A stretch of DNA of 64,000 nucleotides from Flavobacterium psychrotrophum. GTDB lineage: Bacteria; Bacteroidota; Bacteroidia; Flavobacteriales; Flavobacteriaceae. A program made the translations under genes and the position numbers. The notes under the pieces were generated by a model. The model was not told the origin of the DNA and did not search any database. It worked only from the letters and a program-made list of their open reading frames with translations. How positions within the stretch are numbered: the stretch's first letter is position 1; the number at the start of each line of letters is the position of its first letter. This document shows, piece by piece, positions 16,972 through 26,140 of the stretch. Where the stretch lies: the NCBI RefSeq assembly GCF_003403075.1, contig NZ_CP031557.1, positions 3,038,001 to 3,102,000 of the forward strand. The letters run 5' to 3'.

Positions 16972-19278
16972 TTATTTTGAAATTCCCCAGCTTTTATTAG
17001 GCTGCGGCCCCATCTCTAAAATGAGTTCGCCACCCTTTATTATTTCGCTGTAATCTATATAACAACGATCATATACTTTGCCGTTTAATCTAGCAGATTG
17101 TATGTAAACATTTTTGTCGTTATTATTTACTGCCCTTATGGTAAAAGCATTATCTGCATCGGCATTTAAAGTTACCTCCTCAAAAACAGGGCTTGTAATT
17201 TCATATCGGGTATCGCCCGGCGCTATAGGATGAATGCCCGATGCTGCAAGTATATACCACGCCGACATCTGTCCTACGTCTTCATTGCCCACAAGGCCTT
17301 CTACTGTGTTTTTATAAGCCTGCCTGCAAATAAAACGGGTATATTTTTGGGTAAGCCATGGTTTGCCTAAACGGTTAAACAAAAATGGCACATGGTGTAC
17401 CGGTTCGTTGGCATGATTGTAATAATCATTCCACATCATATTATCGGGGGCGTTTTCAAAAAAACTTGTAAGGTCATCTATTACCTTATCTGTACCGCCC
17501 ATATGCTGTACCATGCCCTCTATATCCTGCGGAACAAACCATCCCTGCTGGTAGGCATTACTCTCCATACTGCCGTACCACTGCTCCAGCCTGCCTTTTG
17601 CAGGCCACGGAAACCAGTTACCGTTTTCATCCTTCGGGCGGAACCATTGCTTTTCAGCATCAAAAATATTTTTGTAATATTTTGAGCGTTTCAGGTACTC
17701 GGCTGCATCTGCTTTTTTATTTAAAGCAGTAGCCATTTGCGATACGCACCAGTCAAAATAAGCATACTCTAATGTATATGAAATACCAAGGTTGCCCGGA
17801 GTATAACCTTTTTCCTGGTTGCCAAATTTATTGACACTGTTTTTAGCCAGCTGGTATGCTTTTTCTACATCATATCCTCTGATGTTTTTATTATAAGCAT
17901 CTGCAATTACCGATACCGCAGGGTTACCCAGCATACAGCCACTATAGGAATTTAAAAACTCCCAGCGCTCCAAGTAATCTTTATCTTTTTCATCAGCCAG
18001 TGTTACCAGCGAGTTTACAAGGTCATTAACCAGTTCGCGGTTTATAATGGTTTGCAGCGGCATCTGGCTCCTGAAAACATCCCACCCGCTAAAAATGGTA
18101 CGCTTGGTGAAATCTTTAGATGTATGTGTTTTAAAATCTCCGCCTATGTAGCTGCCGTTTACGTCTTCAAACACACGCGGATCTAATTGTGTATGGTATA
18201 GGGCTGTATAGAATATCTTCTTTTCTTCCTCAGTACCACCCGTAACTTTTATTTTATTTAATGATGCATCCCATAAAGCTGCTGCCTTATTGTGGGTGGC
18301 ATCAAAATCAAAGCCTTTAATTTCGGCATCAAGGTTTTCTTTCGCATTCTCAATACTGATGAATGATATACCCGATTTAACTACTACCTGCTCTGCTTCC
18401 TTAGTTGCAAACTCGGCATAAAACCCAAGGTGTTTACCTTCTTTTTCATTTTCTCCCGGCAGGATCTTAGCATTGGCTATACGCTCCTGGTATTCTTTAG
18501 ACGTAACATTTTCAAGTTTCCTTGGCCCATCCGGTATCCCGGCAGACCAAAGACCGTGGCTTTTAAACGGCTTGCTAAACTGCGCATAAAAATGCACGGT
18601 ATAGTCTCCTTTGCCTTCGCCATTGCCCCAGCCACCGCCATCGGGCGTGCATTTCATCCATCCTTCAATAGTATGGTCGTCAACAACTTTTACATATTGT
18701 AATGTTGATGTACCCCCTACCCTGCGGGCAAGGTCTATCTGCACTCTCGATGCTTCGCTTTTAGGAAAGGTAAAACGTAGCATTCCACTGTGCGGTGTTG
18801 CCGTAGCTTCGGCTATAATGTTACTTTTGGTAAGCTTTACTTTATAATATCCTGCAGAAGCTTTTTCTGAACTCTTATCGTAACCTGACCTGTAACCCGC
18901 CTCCGGATTTTCAGCTGTACCGGCACTGGTTTTTAAAGGGCCAATTGTGGGCATTACTAAAAAGTTGCCCAGGTCGCCGCCCCAGCCCACACCGCTCATT
19001 TGTGTAAAGGCAAACCCCTCTATGGTGGTATGCTCTGAGCTGTAGCCTGAGCCATTGTCTCCACCTGTTATGGTGTTAGGGCTAACCTGCACCATACCAT
19101 AAGGGGTATCTGCCCCGGGAAAGGTTTTACCCAGGCCGTGGTAAATACCGGCATCGCCCACACTGGTACTCGCACCAATAAATGGGTTTACATAAACCGA
19201 AGGACGCTCTGCAACTGTTGTTTTACCGGCACAACCTGCAAGTAACGCGCCTATAAAAAGTATCGGGAGTTTTTTCAT
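16972..19278 (-). CDS. GH92 alpha-mannosidase, lipoprotein
   Basis: GH92 enzymes are calcium-dependent exo-alpha-mannosidases that invert configuration. The 768-residue product has a lipobox (ALLAGC, Cys16) and strong family blocks: YVNPFIGAS (29-37), FPGADTPYGMVQVSP (53-67), GVGWGGDLGNF (96-106), FSGWDVFRSQMPL (396-408), NHANEPVHHVPFLFN (621-635) and GNEDVGQMSAWY (664-675). By family analogy Glu572 (MESNAYQQGW) is the general acid and Asp667 belongs to the base pair. The segment around Glu572 usually reads NAWQY...VPHD and is here NAYQQGWFVPQD, so the active site rim may differ. Spacing is 1 bp from the upstream SGNH gene. Linkage specificity cannot be read. Confidence 0.95.
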   Translation of the reverse strand: MKKLPILFIGALLAGCAGKTTVAERPSVYVNPFIGASTSVGDAGIYHGLGKTFPGADTPYGMVQVSPNTITGGDNGSGYSSEHTTIEGFAFTQMSGVGWGGDLGNFLVMPTIGPLKTSAGTAENPEAGYRSGYDKSSEKASAGYYKVKLTKSNIIAEATATPHSGMLRFTFPKSEASRVQIDLARRVGGTSTLQYVKVVDDHTIEGWMKCTPDGGGWGNGEGKGDYTVHFYAQFSKPFKSHGLWSAGIPDGPRKLENVTSKEYQERIANAKILPGENEKEGKHLGFYAEFATKEAEQVVVKSGISFISIENAKENLDAEIKGFDFDATHNKAAALWDASLNKIKVTGGTEEEKKIFYTALYHTQLDPRVFEDVNGSYIGGDFKTHTSKDFTKRTIFSGWDVFRSQMPLQTIINRELVNDLVNSLVTLADEKDKDYLERWEFLNSYSGCMLGNPAVSVIADAYNKNIRGYDVEKAYQLAKNSVNKFGNQEKGYTPGNLGISYTLEYAYFDWCVSQMATALNKKADAAEYLKRSKYYKNIFDAEKQWFRPKDENGNWFPWPAKGRLEQWYGSMESNAYQQGWFVPQDIEGMVQHMGGTDKVIDDLTSFFENAPDNMMWNDYYNHANEPVHHVPFLFNRLGKPWLTQKYTRFICRQAYKNTVEGLVGNEDVGQMSAWYILAASGIHPIAPGDTRYEITSPVFEEVTLNADADNAFTIRAVNNNDKNVYIQSARLNGKVYDRCYIDYSEIIKGGELILEMGPQPNKSWGISK

Positions 19279-19279
19279 G

Positions 19280-20653
19280 TTATTCGCCAGCTAAAACCAG
19301 TTCTATAGTATGTTTTACAGGTTTGTTCATTGTGTAGATCATATCGGTAATACGCTTCATGTCGTCTTCATACATTTTTCTTACTTCCTTAAACCTCATT
19401 GCATGATAAGTCTGCGATTTACTTGGTATCCAGCCCTCTTTTTCTTTTGCCGCCAAGTCTGATGCTTCCTGGCTATCGGCAAACAGCAGGCCTTTTTCTT
19501 TGAAATAATTAAACTGCATCCAGTAATAATTCCTCAGCTTATTTTCAGTTTCAGCACGCAGGTCGTTAAGATACATAATATCTCGGGCTTTTTTATACTG
19601 TGGTGTAGGCAGTACTGCCATATTAATACCCGTTGCAAGCTGTTCTGCCGTAAAGGTTGCTATTTTTCCGCCATCTATTTTTAGTTCGTATTTTCCTTTT
19701 TTAAGGTTTTGCACTTTTAGCGTCTCGCTGTCAAACTCTTTCAGGAAAGGATATACCGCCAATGCTTCGCTCTGCTTATGGTCGTTACCCCACATAGTAG
19801 AGATTGAATCTATAGGAAACGGCAGTGACTTTGCCTCATACTCCAGCTTAATACCTGTTTTTGAAGTGCTGACAATATTTGTTGTGGCATTGACAGATTT
19901 GGTTACTTTTTTCTTGGCAGCATCTATGGCTACATCAGCAACCGGCTGGCCTGCAAGCCCCTGGTCTTTAAGAAACGTAGCCGCCATAACAAGGTGTCCG
20001 GGCTTACCCGGGTGTATACGGTCAGACCCTGTAATGGTATAGCTTGGGTCTTTCTTCTGCTCACGCTCAGTAAGCTCCAGCATAGGGTGATAGAGGTCTA
20101 CAGACTGCCATTTATTTTCTTTAGCTGTTGCCAACTGAAAAGCTACGATCTCTTCCATCGCCTCTTTTTTACCGTCAAAATTATTTGACTCCAGCTTAGC
20201 CGAATGGTCAAACGGAGAACCCGTCATAATAATAGGCGTTATCTGCGGATTAGCCTTAAACTTTTGCTGCATCTCCTTAAAGTTTTTCAGAGAATTGGCT
20301 ATCCTTTGCTTGGCAGTTTCTTTAGCATCGTCCTTATAAAATTCAAAATAGCCACTATCGTTCATGCCAAAGGTAAGTACTACCTTATTCGGGTTAAGGC
20401 GCAGCACGTCTCCTTCAAAACGGGCATTCATTTTTTCGGCAGTATCACCACCAATACCTACATTCATCAGCTCCACACGCATATCCGGGAAGTGTGTCAT
20501 ATAATACAGCCAGATGTAATATTCATAAAAACCGGCTTCGGTTATACTGTCTCCTAAAAATGCAACTTTATCTCCCGCTTTAAACGGCTCTGCTGTTTGT
20601 GCGCTGCCGCACAATGCACAAAGCATGGCAACGCTTAAAAATATTCTTTTCAT
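19280..20653 (-). CDS. Secreted SGNH/GDSL hydrolase, probable carbohydrate esterase
   Basis: The 457-residue product carries a Sec signal (MLCALCGSAQT) and the four SGNH blocks: Ser36 in FLGDSITEAG, Gly69 in VGIGGDTAEK, Asn98 in TFGMNDSG and Asp211/His214 in DRIHPGKPGH. The C-terminal half (after about residue 240) is an additional domain seen in larger bacterial SGNH proteins of polysaccharide loci; I do not recognise it by name. It lies between GH38-like and GH92 genes with 22-bp and 1-bp gaps. Deacetylation of the same glycan is the likely role, which would give the locus three esterases. Confidence 0.88.
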   Translation of the reverse strand: MKRIFLSVAMLCALCGSAQTAEPFKAGDKVAFLGDSITEAGFYEYYIWLYYMTHFPDMRVELMNVGIGGDTAEKMNARFEGDVLRLNPNKVVLTFGMNDSGYFEFYKDDAKETAKQRIANSLKNFKEMQQKFKANPQITPIIMTGSPFDHSAKLESNNFDGKKEAMEEIVAFQLATAKENKWQSVDLYHPMLELTEREQKKDPSYTITGSDRIHPGKPGHLVMAATFLKDQGLAGQPVADVAIDAAKKKVTKSVNATTNIVSTSKTGIKLEYEAKSLPFPIDSISTMWGNDHKQSEALAVYPFLKEFDSETLKVQNLKKGKYELKIDGGKIATFTAEQLATGINMAVLPTPQYKKARDIMYLNDLRAETENKLRNYYWMQFNYFKEKGLLFADSQEASDLAAKEKEGWIPSKSQTYHAMRFKEVRKMYEDDMKRITDMIYTMNKPVKHTIELVLAGE

Positions 20654-20675
20654 ATTATGTGATGTGTGTATCTTG

Positions 20676-23213
20676 TTATTGTTGTAATACTTTTATTGTC
20701 CTGAAGCCAAATTGCGGTATGGCCAGTTCTGTTTCATAAACAGTACCTGATTTTTTTACAGTAAGGCTGCCTTCGGTCTCTCCGTTTAACTTTACAAGGC
20801 CGGCATTACCGGGATTAAACCCGAAACTTACCTTGCCCGGAGTGGCATCGCCCTCGGCATTAAATATCCTGATATATAATCCGTCTTCCTTTTTTTCTGC
20901 CGATACAAGTTCCCATCCTTTTTTAGAAAGCTGTAACAATGATTTTTCACTAACAGCAGGCTTTTCAGTTACCAGCCTGGCGCGCAGTGGTTCTTCGGCA
21001 TTACGGTTCTGTGTCCAGATGCCGGCATCTTTCCAGTTCCCTTTGTGTGGTACCAGTACGTAGTTTATTTCGGTAGGGCCATCAATGGTATAGTTCCTGC
21101 CCCACAGCCCTGCTCCAGAAAATTGTACGTTAAGCCCTAATGGAAAATCTTTACCGTGGGTATAGGTCGTGGTGTGGTCTGTAAAGAGTGCGCAGCCATA
21201 TTTACCATCATTATCAGTCACGTCTACCCAGTTTACAATGATGTTGTTTTTAATGCTGTCCCAACTTTCAAAAAATGTATCATCAAGCTGGCTTTCCAGC
21301 ACATCAAACGGTGCGTTCTTAAATATGCGCTGCCCTTTTAAATTTAAAGGAAACAGGGTAACCAGTTTTTCTTTATCATTATAGAATGCTTTCGTGGCAG
21401 GTTCTGCCTTAGTTTTGTATTGATCAAAAGCACCAATGCCTACATTGTCTTTCCAATCGATCTTAAGGTTAAAATCGATACGTGGGTTATCATTGGTAAG
21501 CGTTATGGTTTTGGTTACTTTAGTGCTTAGGATTTCTGTAATTACCTCAACAGCAATAAAATTCTCACCCTGTGCTTTAACCCTTATCTGGGCAGGAGCA
21601 GTATAGGTGTTCTTTGAGCCGCCATTATTATAGAAATTGCCCTGCAGTCCACTAAACTGACCGGCAGCAGTTTCATCTACAAACTCTTTTTTATCAAGAT
21701 CCTTGGCGATAAGGCTGGTTATAGCACCTCCCTTTTTAGCATCGAATGTAATTTTGTAGCGTTTGCTTTCAACCTCAGTAATGTCATTTTTCTGCTTAAA
21801 AGTAATCGCCGTTTTTTTTGCGGAAGCTTTATTATCTATCTTCAAAACCTTATAGCCAAATGCAGGTACATCAGCCTTAAACTTAAGATACGTTTTATCA
21901 TTATCTGATACTACATCTGCTACAAGGCTTTTCTTGTTATCGAGCAATGAAATACCAGTAGAGTTAAACGCCTCCGGCACTTCTAACGTAACATAATCTG
22001 CACGGCTGTAGCCCGATGTATTATAAACTACTATGTATTTTGAATCAGCTGTGGCTTCTCCTGTAATTATTTCATCGCTTACTTTATTAGTAACACCTGT
22101 CCAGTCTTTAACCATATCTGCCCAGGTATTACCGGGTTTGCCATTGTAAGGCACTATCCAGCAGTCATGGTGTTGTGCCAGTAAAAGCTGCTCCCAGGCA
22201 TTATCAATTTTATCATTCGGGTATGTTTTTCCACCTGCAATAAAATCAATCACGGCTGTTTTTTCTGCCTGAACGATATTATTTTCTGCAACACGTACAT
22301 TTTGAGCCAGTTGCTGCAATACCTGCGAACCCCATACAAGGCTTACCTGCACATCTTCCTGGGTAAATTTCCATTCCGGTACGTTACCCGATGTATCGGT
22401 TATATTTTCAAAATAGTTGCGCCATGTAGTGTAAATACTTGGCTTATATTGTTTACCCTTTAGCCAAGGGCCCCACTCCCAGCCTGCATCCTGAAGGCAC
22501 ATACCCACAGGCTGCTTAATGCCATAATCAAAAGCATTGTTTATATACTCCGGCGAATTGCCGCTGGCTATAGTTTCCCATGTACTGCCGGGCTTAAGGC
22601 TTTCAATTTCATAACGGGGCACGGTAAGTATACGCGACCCATCAGGGCCTGTCCAATACACCAATTCACCCCCGTGGGCGCGGGTATAACCACCCCAGCA
22701 GGTATTAGGGTTTTTTAATGACGCGTATTTAAAACCAAAAGAATTAAGTATTTGCGGAAGCGCACTGGTATAGCAGGGTTCCTCAGAAGAATAACTCTTA
22801 TACTCAGCTTCCGGAAAATGCTGCCTGAGCATTTTTATGCCGTAATAAAACTGGCGGATGATACTCTCTCCCGATGTATTAAAAAAGTAACTCTGCCCAA
22901 AAGCAGGATTTACATACTCTACTTTAGCACTACTGCCTTTTACGGCAAGCAGTCGCTGTAACTCTGCATAAGCAGCAGGATCAAGTTTCTTTTCCCTCTC
23001 CCAGGTTTGGGGTTCTATTTCCAGGTTTACCCTCCAGCCCGGATGTTCATTAATCTGGCCTATGATATATTTTGTATAGCCCTCTGGGTAATGTCCCCAA
23101 ATGCCCCCATGAAAACCATCTACAAAATATGCCTTTTGTTGTGCTACTGCATTATATGGTTTTACCAGGGCAGTTGCAAACAGGAAAAAGATACCAAGCC
23201 TCTTAATATTCAT
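20676..23213 (-). CDS. GH38-like alpha-mannosidase family protein, divergent
   Basis: The 845-residue product has a Sec signal (KPYNAVAQQ), an N-terminal GH38-like barrel (FVDGFHGGIWGHYPEGY at 30-46), a middle helical domain with the hallmark WEQLLLAQHHDCW (340-352) and C-terminal beta domains (NTSGYSRADYVTLEVP). The canonical GH38 metal motif HTDxGW is replaced by DGFHGGIWG, leaving Asp32 and His35 plus His348 as possible ligands. The usual nucleophile block is not clearly placed; SSEEPCYTSALPQ at 142-154 may substitute. It is the first gene of operon E, transcribed away from the GH43 gene through a region with two operators. Family assignment is fair, alpha-mannosidase activity likely but not certain. 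Confidence 0.8.
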   Translation of the reverse strand: MNIKRLGIFFLFATALVKPYNAVAQQKAYFVDGFHGGIWGHYPEGYTKYIIGQINEHPGWRVNLEIEPQTWEREKKLDPAAYAELQRLLAVKGSSAKVEYVNPAFGQSYFFNTSGESIIRQFYYGIKMLRQHFPEAEYKSYSSEEPCYTSALPQILNSFGFKYASLKNPNTCWGGYTRAHGGELVYWTGPDGSRILTVPRYEIESLKPGSTWETIASGNSPEYINNAFDYGIKQPVGMCLQDAGWEWGPWLKGKQYKPSIYTTWRNYFENITDTSGNVPEWKFTQEDVQVSLVWGSQVLQQLAQNVRVAENNIVQAEKTAVIDFIAGGKTYPNDKIDNAWEQLLLAQHHDCWIVPYNGKPGNTWADMVKDWTGVTNKVSDEIITGEATADSKYIVVYNTSGYSRADYVTLEVPEAFNSTGISLLDNKKSLVADVVSDNDKTYLKFKADVPAFGYKVLKIDNKASAKKTAITFKQKNDITEVESKRYKITFDAKKGGAITSLIAKDLDKKEFVDETAAGQFSGLQGNFYNNGGSKNTYTAPAQIRVKAQGENFIAVEVITEILSTKVTKTITLTNDNPRIDFNLKIDWKDNVGIGAFDQYKTKAEPATKAFYNDKEKLVTLFPLNLKGQRIFKNAPFDVLESQLDDTFFESWDSIKNNIIVNWVDVTDNDGKYGCALFTDHTTTYTHGKDFPLGLNVQFSGAGLWGRNYTIDGPTEINYVLVPHKGNWKDAGIWTQNRNAEEPLRARLVTEKPAVSEKSLLQLSKKGWELVSAEKKEDGLYIRIFNAEGDATPGKVSFGFNPGNAGLVKLNGETEGSLTVKKSGTVYETELAIPQFGFRTIKVLQQ

Positions 23214-23264
23214 CTCAAAAAATTAGTAGGGTGAGCACAATAAGTGTTTAGCAAATTAAAAAAT

Positions 23265-23280
23265 AATAAAACGATTTAGC
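23265..23280. promoter_or_regulatory. LacI-type operator, GH38 side of divergent promoters
   Basis: AATAAAACGATTTAGC matches the locus palindrome in 13 of 16 positions. It lies 52 bp upstream of the GH38-like start. A half-site GTTTAGCAA follows at 23246-23254 on the GH38 side, next to a -7-like TTAATTTG on the minus strand. Confidence 0.65.
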
Positions 23281-23326
23281 AACAAATAATGAAATAATTT
23301 TTACATTATTTTCAACATATCGAAAT

Positions 23327-23370
23327 GACAAAACGTTTTAGCAAATTTTAATCATAAATAATTACTTTTA
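23327..23370 (+). promoter_or_regulatory. LacI-type operator and -7-like element of the plus-strand GH43 gene
   Basis: GACAAAACGTTTTAGC (23327-23342) keeps the full CAAAACGTTTTAGC core. A -7-like TACTTTTA follows at 23363-23370, so the operator would cover the -33 region; 25 bp separate it from the ATG at 23396. The spacing therefore differs from operons A, B and C, where the operator lies behind the -7 element. Confidence 0.6.
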
Positions 23371-23395
23371 CAATTAGCTAAACTAAATTTTTAAA

Positions 23396-24889
23396 ATGAA
23401 AATATTTATCGCCAAAACTGTCTTGTTGCTTACTTTTTCAACAGGACTTTATGCCCAGGACAATATTGCCGCACCTGCGATTGCAGGAGACTTTGCCGAC
23501 CCCTCTATTATCCATGCCGGAAAAGCATATTACGCCGTAGGCACCTCATCAGAATGGGCGCCCTACTTCCCTATCTACACTTCTAACGATTTAAAGAAAT
23601 GGACGCTAAAAAGCTACGCCTTTGATACGTTACCCGAATGGGCTTCGAGTTCGTTTTGGGCACCTGAATATTTTTACCACAATAATACCTATTATATATA
23701 TTATACAGCACGCAGAAAGTCTGATAATGTTTCATGTATTGGTGTAGCTACTTCAAAATATCCTTACCGGGGATTTACAGACCGTGGTATTGTGGTGGCA
23801 TATGGTAAGGAAGCTATAGACGGTTTTGTATATAATGATAACGGACAACTATATATAACCTTTAAAGCCTACGGGCTTGACAACCGGCCAATAGAACTAT
23901 TAGGCAGTAAACTGAACAGTGACGGACTGAAGATGGAAGGCGAAATATTTTCGCTATTAAAAGATGATGAGCGTATAGGCATGGAAGGACAGAGCATTTT
24001 AAAGCATAACGGTGTGTATTATCTTTTTTACGCTGCCGGCGGATGCTGCGGTGGTGGATGCAGCTATGAGGTGCGGGTGGCACGCTCTGAAAATATTACA
24101 GGTCCTTTCGAAAAGTATAAGGGCAGCCCACTACTACAGGAAAGTGAACAATGGAAATGTCCTGGTCATGGCACCTTTACTACAGATGACAACAGCCAAA
24201 TGTTCTACCTGCACCATGCGTATAATAAGAAAAGTATAGTATTTACCGGCAGGCAGGGCTTGCTTTCTAAACTATCGTGGAATGAAAAAGAGGGCTGGCC
24301 TGTGCTAACGGCTACTCCTTTTAAGAATACACCTGATAAAGGATTTAGCGATAGTTTCGGCAGTAAAAAACTTAACCCTTACTGGCAGTATGATTTTAGG
24401 CATGCCACACCAATCATAAAACAAAAAGATGGCAAATTAACACTCACAGGCAGTAGCAAAGAAGGCAACCTTTCGGGCATTGCATTAACGGTAAGGCCTG
24501 AGTCAGACATTTTTGAAATGGAGGCTACAGTTACAAACTACAACAATGCTTTAAAAGGACTGGTTTTTTATGGCGATGCCAATGCCGCTATAGGTGTAGG
24601 CATTACAGGAAACAACATTACATTCTGGAAAGTGAAAGATAATATCTATTCTGAAATAGAAAGTGGATCTATAAACACAAAAAATCCGACACAGCTTAAG
24701 CTGATTACTTCGCCTGACCATACCTGTAAGGCATTCTATAAAGATGAAAATAAGTGGATTGAATTGTCCTCTTCTACTTCAATAGACTTTTTACCGCAAT
24801 GGGACAGAAGCCCGCGTGCCGGATTACATTTTAAAGGAGATGTAAATGAAGAAGCAGTATTTGACACATTTAGTGTTAAGTACAATTAA
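23396..24889 (+). CDS. Secreted GH43 glycosidase with C-terminal lectin-like domain
   Basis: The 497-residue product has a Sec signal (FSTGLYAQ), a GH43 propeller (about 25-310) and a C-terminal jelly-roll domain (about 315-497) like those behind beta-xylosidases. Catalytic acids: Asp35 in GDFADPSII, Asp142 in AIDGFVYND and Glu197 in IGMEGQSIL. The blade after Glu197 contains an unusual cysteine cluster, AGGCCGGGCSY. It is the only locus gene on the plus strand, divergent from GH38 and convergent with the DUF4861 gene across a strong terminator. Beta-xylosidase or alpha-L-arabinofuranosidase is the usual activity; which one is not visible. Confidence 0.9.
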   Translation: MKIFIAKTVLLLTFSTGLYAQDNIAAPAIAGDFADPSIIHAGKAYYAVGTSSEWAPYFPIYTSNDLKKWTLKSYAFDTLPEWASSSFWAPEYFYHNNTYYIYYTARRKSDNVSCIGVATSKYPYRGFTDRGIVVAYGKEAIDGFVYNDNGQLYITFKAYGLDNRPIELLGSKLNSDGLKMEGEIFSLLKDDERIGMEGQSILKHNGVYYLFYAAGGCCGGGCSYEVRVARSENITGPFEKYKGSPLLQESEQWKCPGHGTFTTDDNSQMFYLHHAYNKKSIVFTGRQGLLSKLSWNEKEGWPVLTATPFKNTPDKGFSDSFGSKKLNPYWQYDFRHATPIIKQKDGKLTLTGSSKEGNLSGIALTVRPESDIFEMEATVTNYNNALKGLVFYGDANAAIGVGITGNNITFWKVKDNIYSEIESGSINTKNPTQLKLITSPDHTCKAFYKDENKWIELSSSTSIDFLPQWDRSPRAGLHFKGDVNEEAVFDTFSVKYN

Positions 24890-24908
24890 CGAATCGTATT
24901 AAAATAAA

Positions 24909-24938
24909 AAACCGCGGCAGGAAATCCTGCCGCGGTTT
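24909..24938. terminator. Bidirectional terminator between GH43 and DUF4861 genes
   Basis: AAACCGCGGCAGGA (24909-24922) and TCCTGCCGCGGTTT (24925-24938) form a perfect 14-bp stem. A run of A precedes it and T-rich sequence follows, so it can stop transcripts from both converging genes. Confidence 0.92.
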
Positions 24939-24958
24939 ACTTTTATCTCCAAAAAATA

Positions 24959-26137
24959 TTATTTCACACTTACCTGAAGCGGATTGGCAATTATTTCAGC
25001 TTGTTTTTTTAGCTGCCCTTCCCAGTCTGCGGCATCTTTAACCTGTCCGCTTTTTTCCCATGCAAATCCGGCGTAATAGGTTAGTTTTTTTGCAGGTTTA
25101 GTTACTACAAGCAGGTTGCTTTGGTCTGCCTCCTTACTTTTATGAGCAAAAGCTTTTTGTACTATATCAGGATCCATTAAAAGTGCTTCGCCAAGAAAAG
25201 CCCCATCAATTTTTTCCTCATGGGCAAAAACACCTTCTTCCTGCTTAATAAAAGTTGTCCCTTCGTTTTTGTGCAACGTAATGCCCACCGTATAATTTGG
25301 CAAGGGCTTTTCAGCATTGTAGCTTACTTCTATCTTAGAAAAATTAGTAGCAAGATCTAAAGATATACGTTTGGTTTCTTTAATATTAAAATCACTATAC
25401 GGCGCATACGTAAGTTCAAAAATAGTGCGTAATGGCCCTGTAGCGATGGTTTTATATGATACAAAATTTTTAGAAACCAGTAGCTTTTCATTATCCCAAA
25501 CCCCGGTACCACCCGTACCGCGACTCGCGCCCACATGATAAGGGTCATACCCTTCTCCCCTGTCAGTATGATAGTACATAGGGTCTGAAATATAACCTTT
25601 ATACCAACTGTTGATTATAGGCTGATCTGTACGCTTCAGCCACAGGTCGATACCACTTCCTAAGGTACCATTCTCACGCTTTTCCTCAAAACGCTTTTGC
25701 GCATCAGGGCCGTATACCCTAAAGGCTACACGGTCGTTTTCCCAGGCATAATCGTCTGTACGCTCAGGTACAAAACGGGAATAGGTGGTTAGTTCGCTTT
25801 CTGCTACAGGCAGCGCAGCATCTACTACAAAAACATATTTGGTAAAACCATGCGGCGGCACTTTTGCAAGCAATAATACTTCATCATTCTTTTTATCGCC
25901 ATCATAATCTATCCATTGGAAAGGCTCCTGTTTTCCTGTTGTGCTGTTTTTTATACGGATATCCTTTTCCTTTTTCCCTCTCAAAAAGGTTTTCAGGCTT
26001 TTTACAGGAACTGCTATTACTTCATTTCGCTCAAAATCGAGGGTGTTTTTTACAGTCACGGTAATTGCATCCTGAGCCTGAACCCCAACCGATAATGCAA
26101 TGATACCTGCACATAAAACCCGCCTTAAGTAATTCAT
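24959..26137 (-). CDS. DUF4861 family secreted protein
   Basis: The 392-residue product has a Sec signal (SVGVQAQD) and matches my knowledge of DUF4861 proteins: VTVKNTLDFERNEVIAVP near the N-terminus, DYDGDKKNDEVLLLAKVPPHG, ENDRVAFRVYGPDAQKRFEEKRENG and GIDLWLKRTDQPIINSWYKG, then KTIATGPLRTIFEL. The fold is a beta-sandwich of the kind found in sugar-processing enzymes. In Bacteroidota these genes often accompany unsaturated uronyl hydrolases, as here (GH88 two genes upstream). Three bases separate it from the GH2 gene. The reaction is not assigned; a role on uronic-acid-containing oligosaccharides is inferred from the neighbours. Confidence 0.85.
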   Translation of the reverse strand: MNYLRRVLCAGIIALSVGVQAQDAITVTVKNTLDFERNEVIAVPVKSLKTFLRGKKEKDIRIKNSTTGKQEPFQWIDYDGDKKNDEVLLLAKVPPHGFTKYVFVVDAALPVAESELTTYSRFVPERTDDYAWENDRVAFRVYGPDAQKRFEEKRENGTLGSGIDLWLKRTDQPIINSWYKGYISDPMYYHTDRGEGYDPYHVGASRGTGGTGVWDNEKLLVSKNFVSYKTIATGPLRTIFELTYAPYSDFNIKETKRISLDLATNFSKIEVSYNAEKPLPNYTVGITLHKNEGTTFIKQEEGVFAHEEKIDGAFLGEALLMDPDIVQKAFAHKSKEADQSNLLVVTKPAKKLTYYAGFAWEKSGQVKDAADWEGQLKKQAEIIANPLQVSVK

Positions 26138-26140
26138 ATT

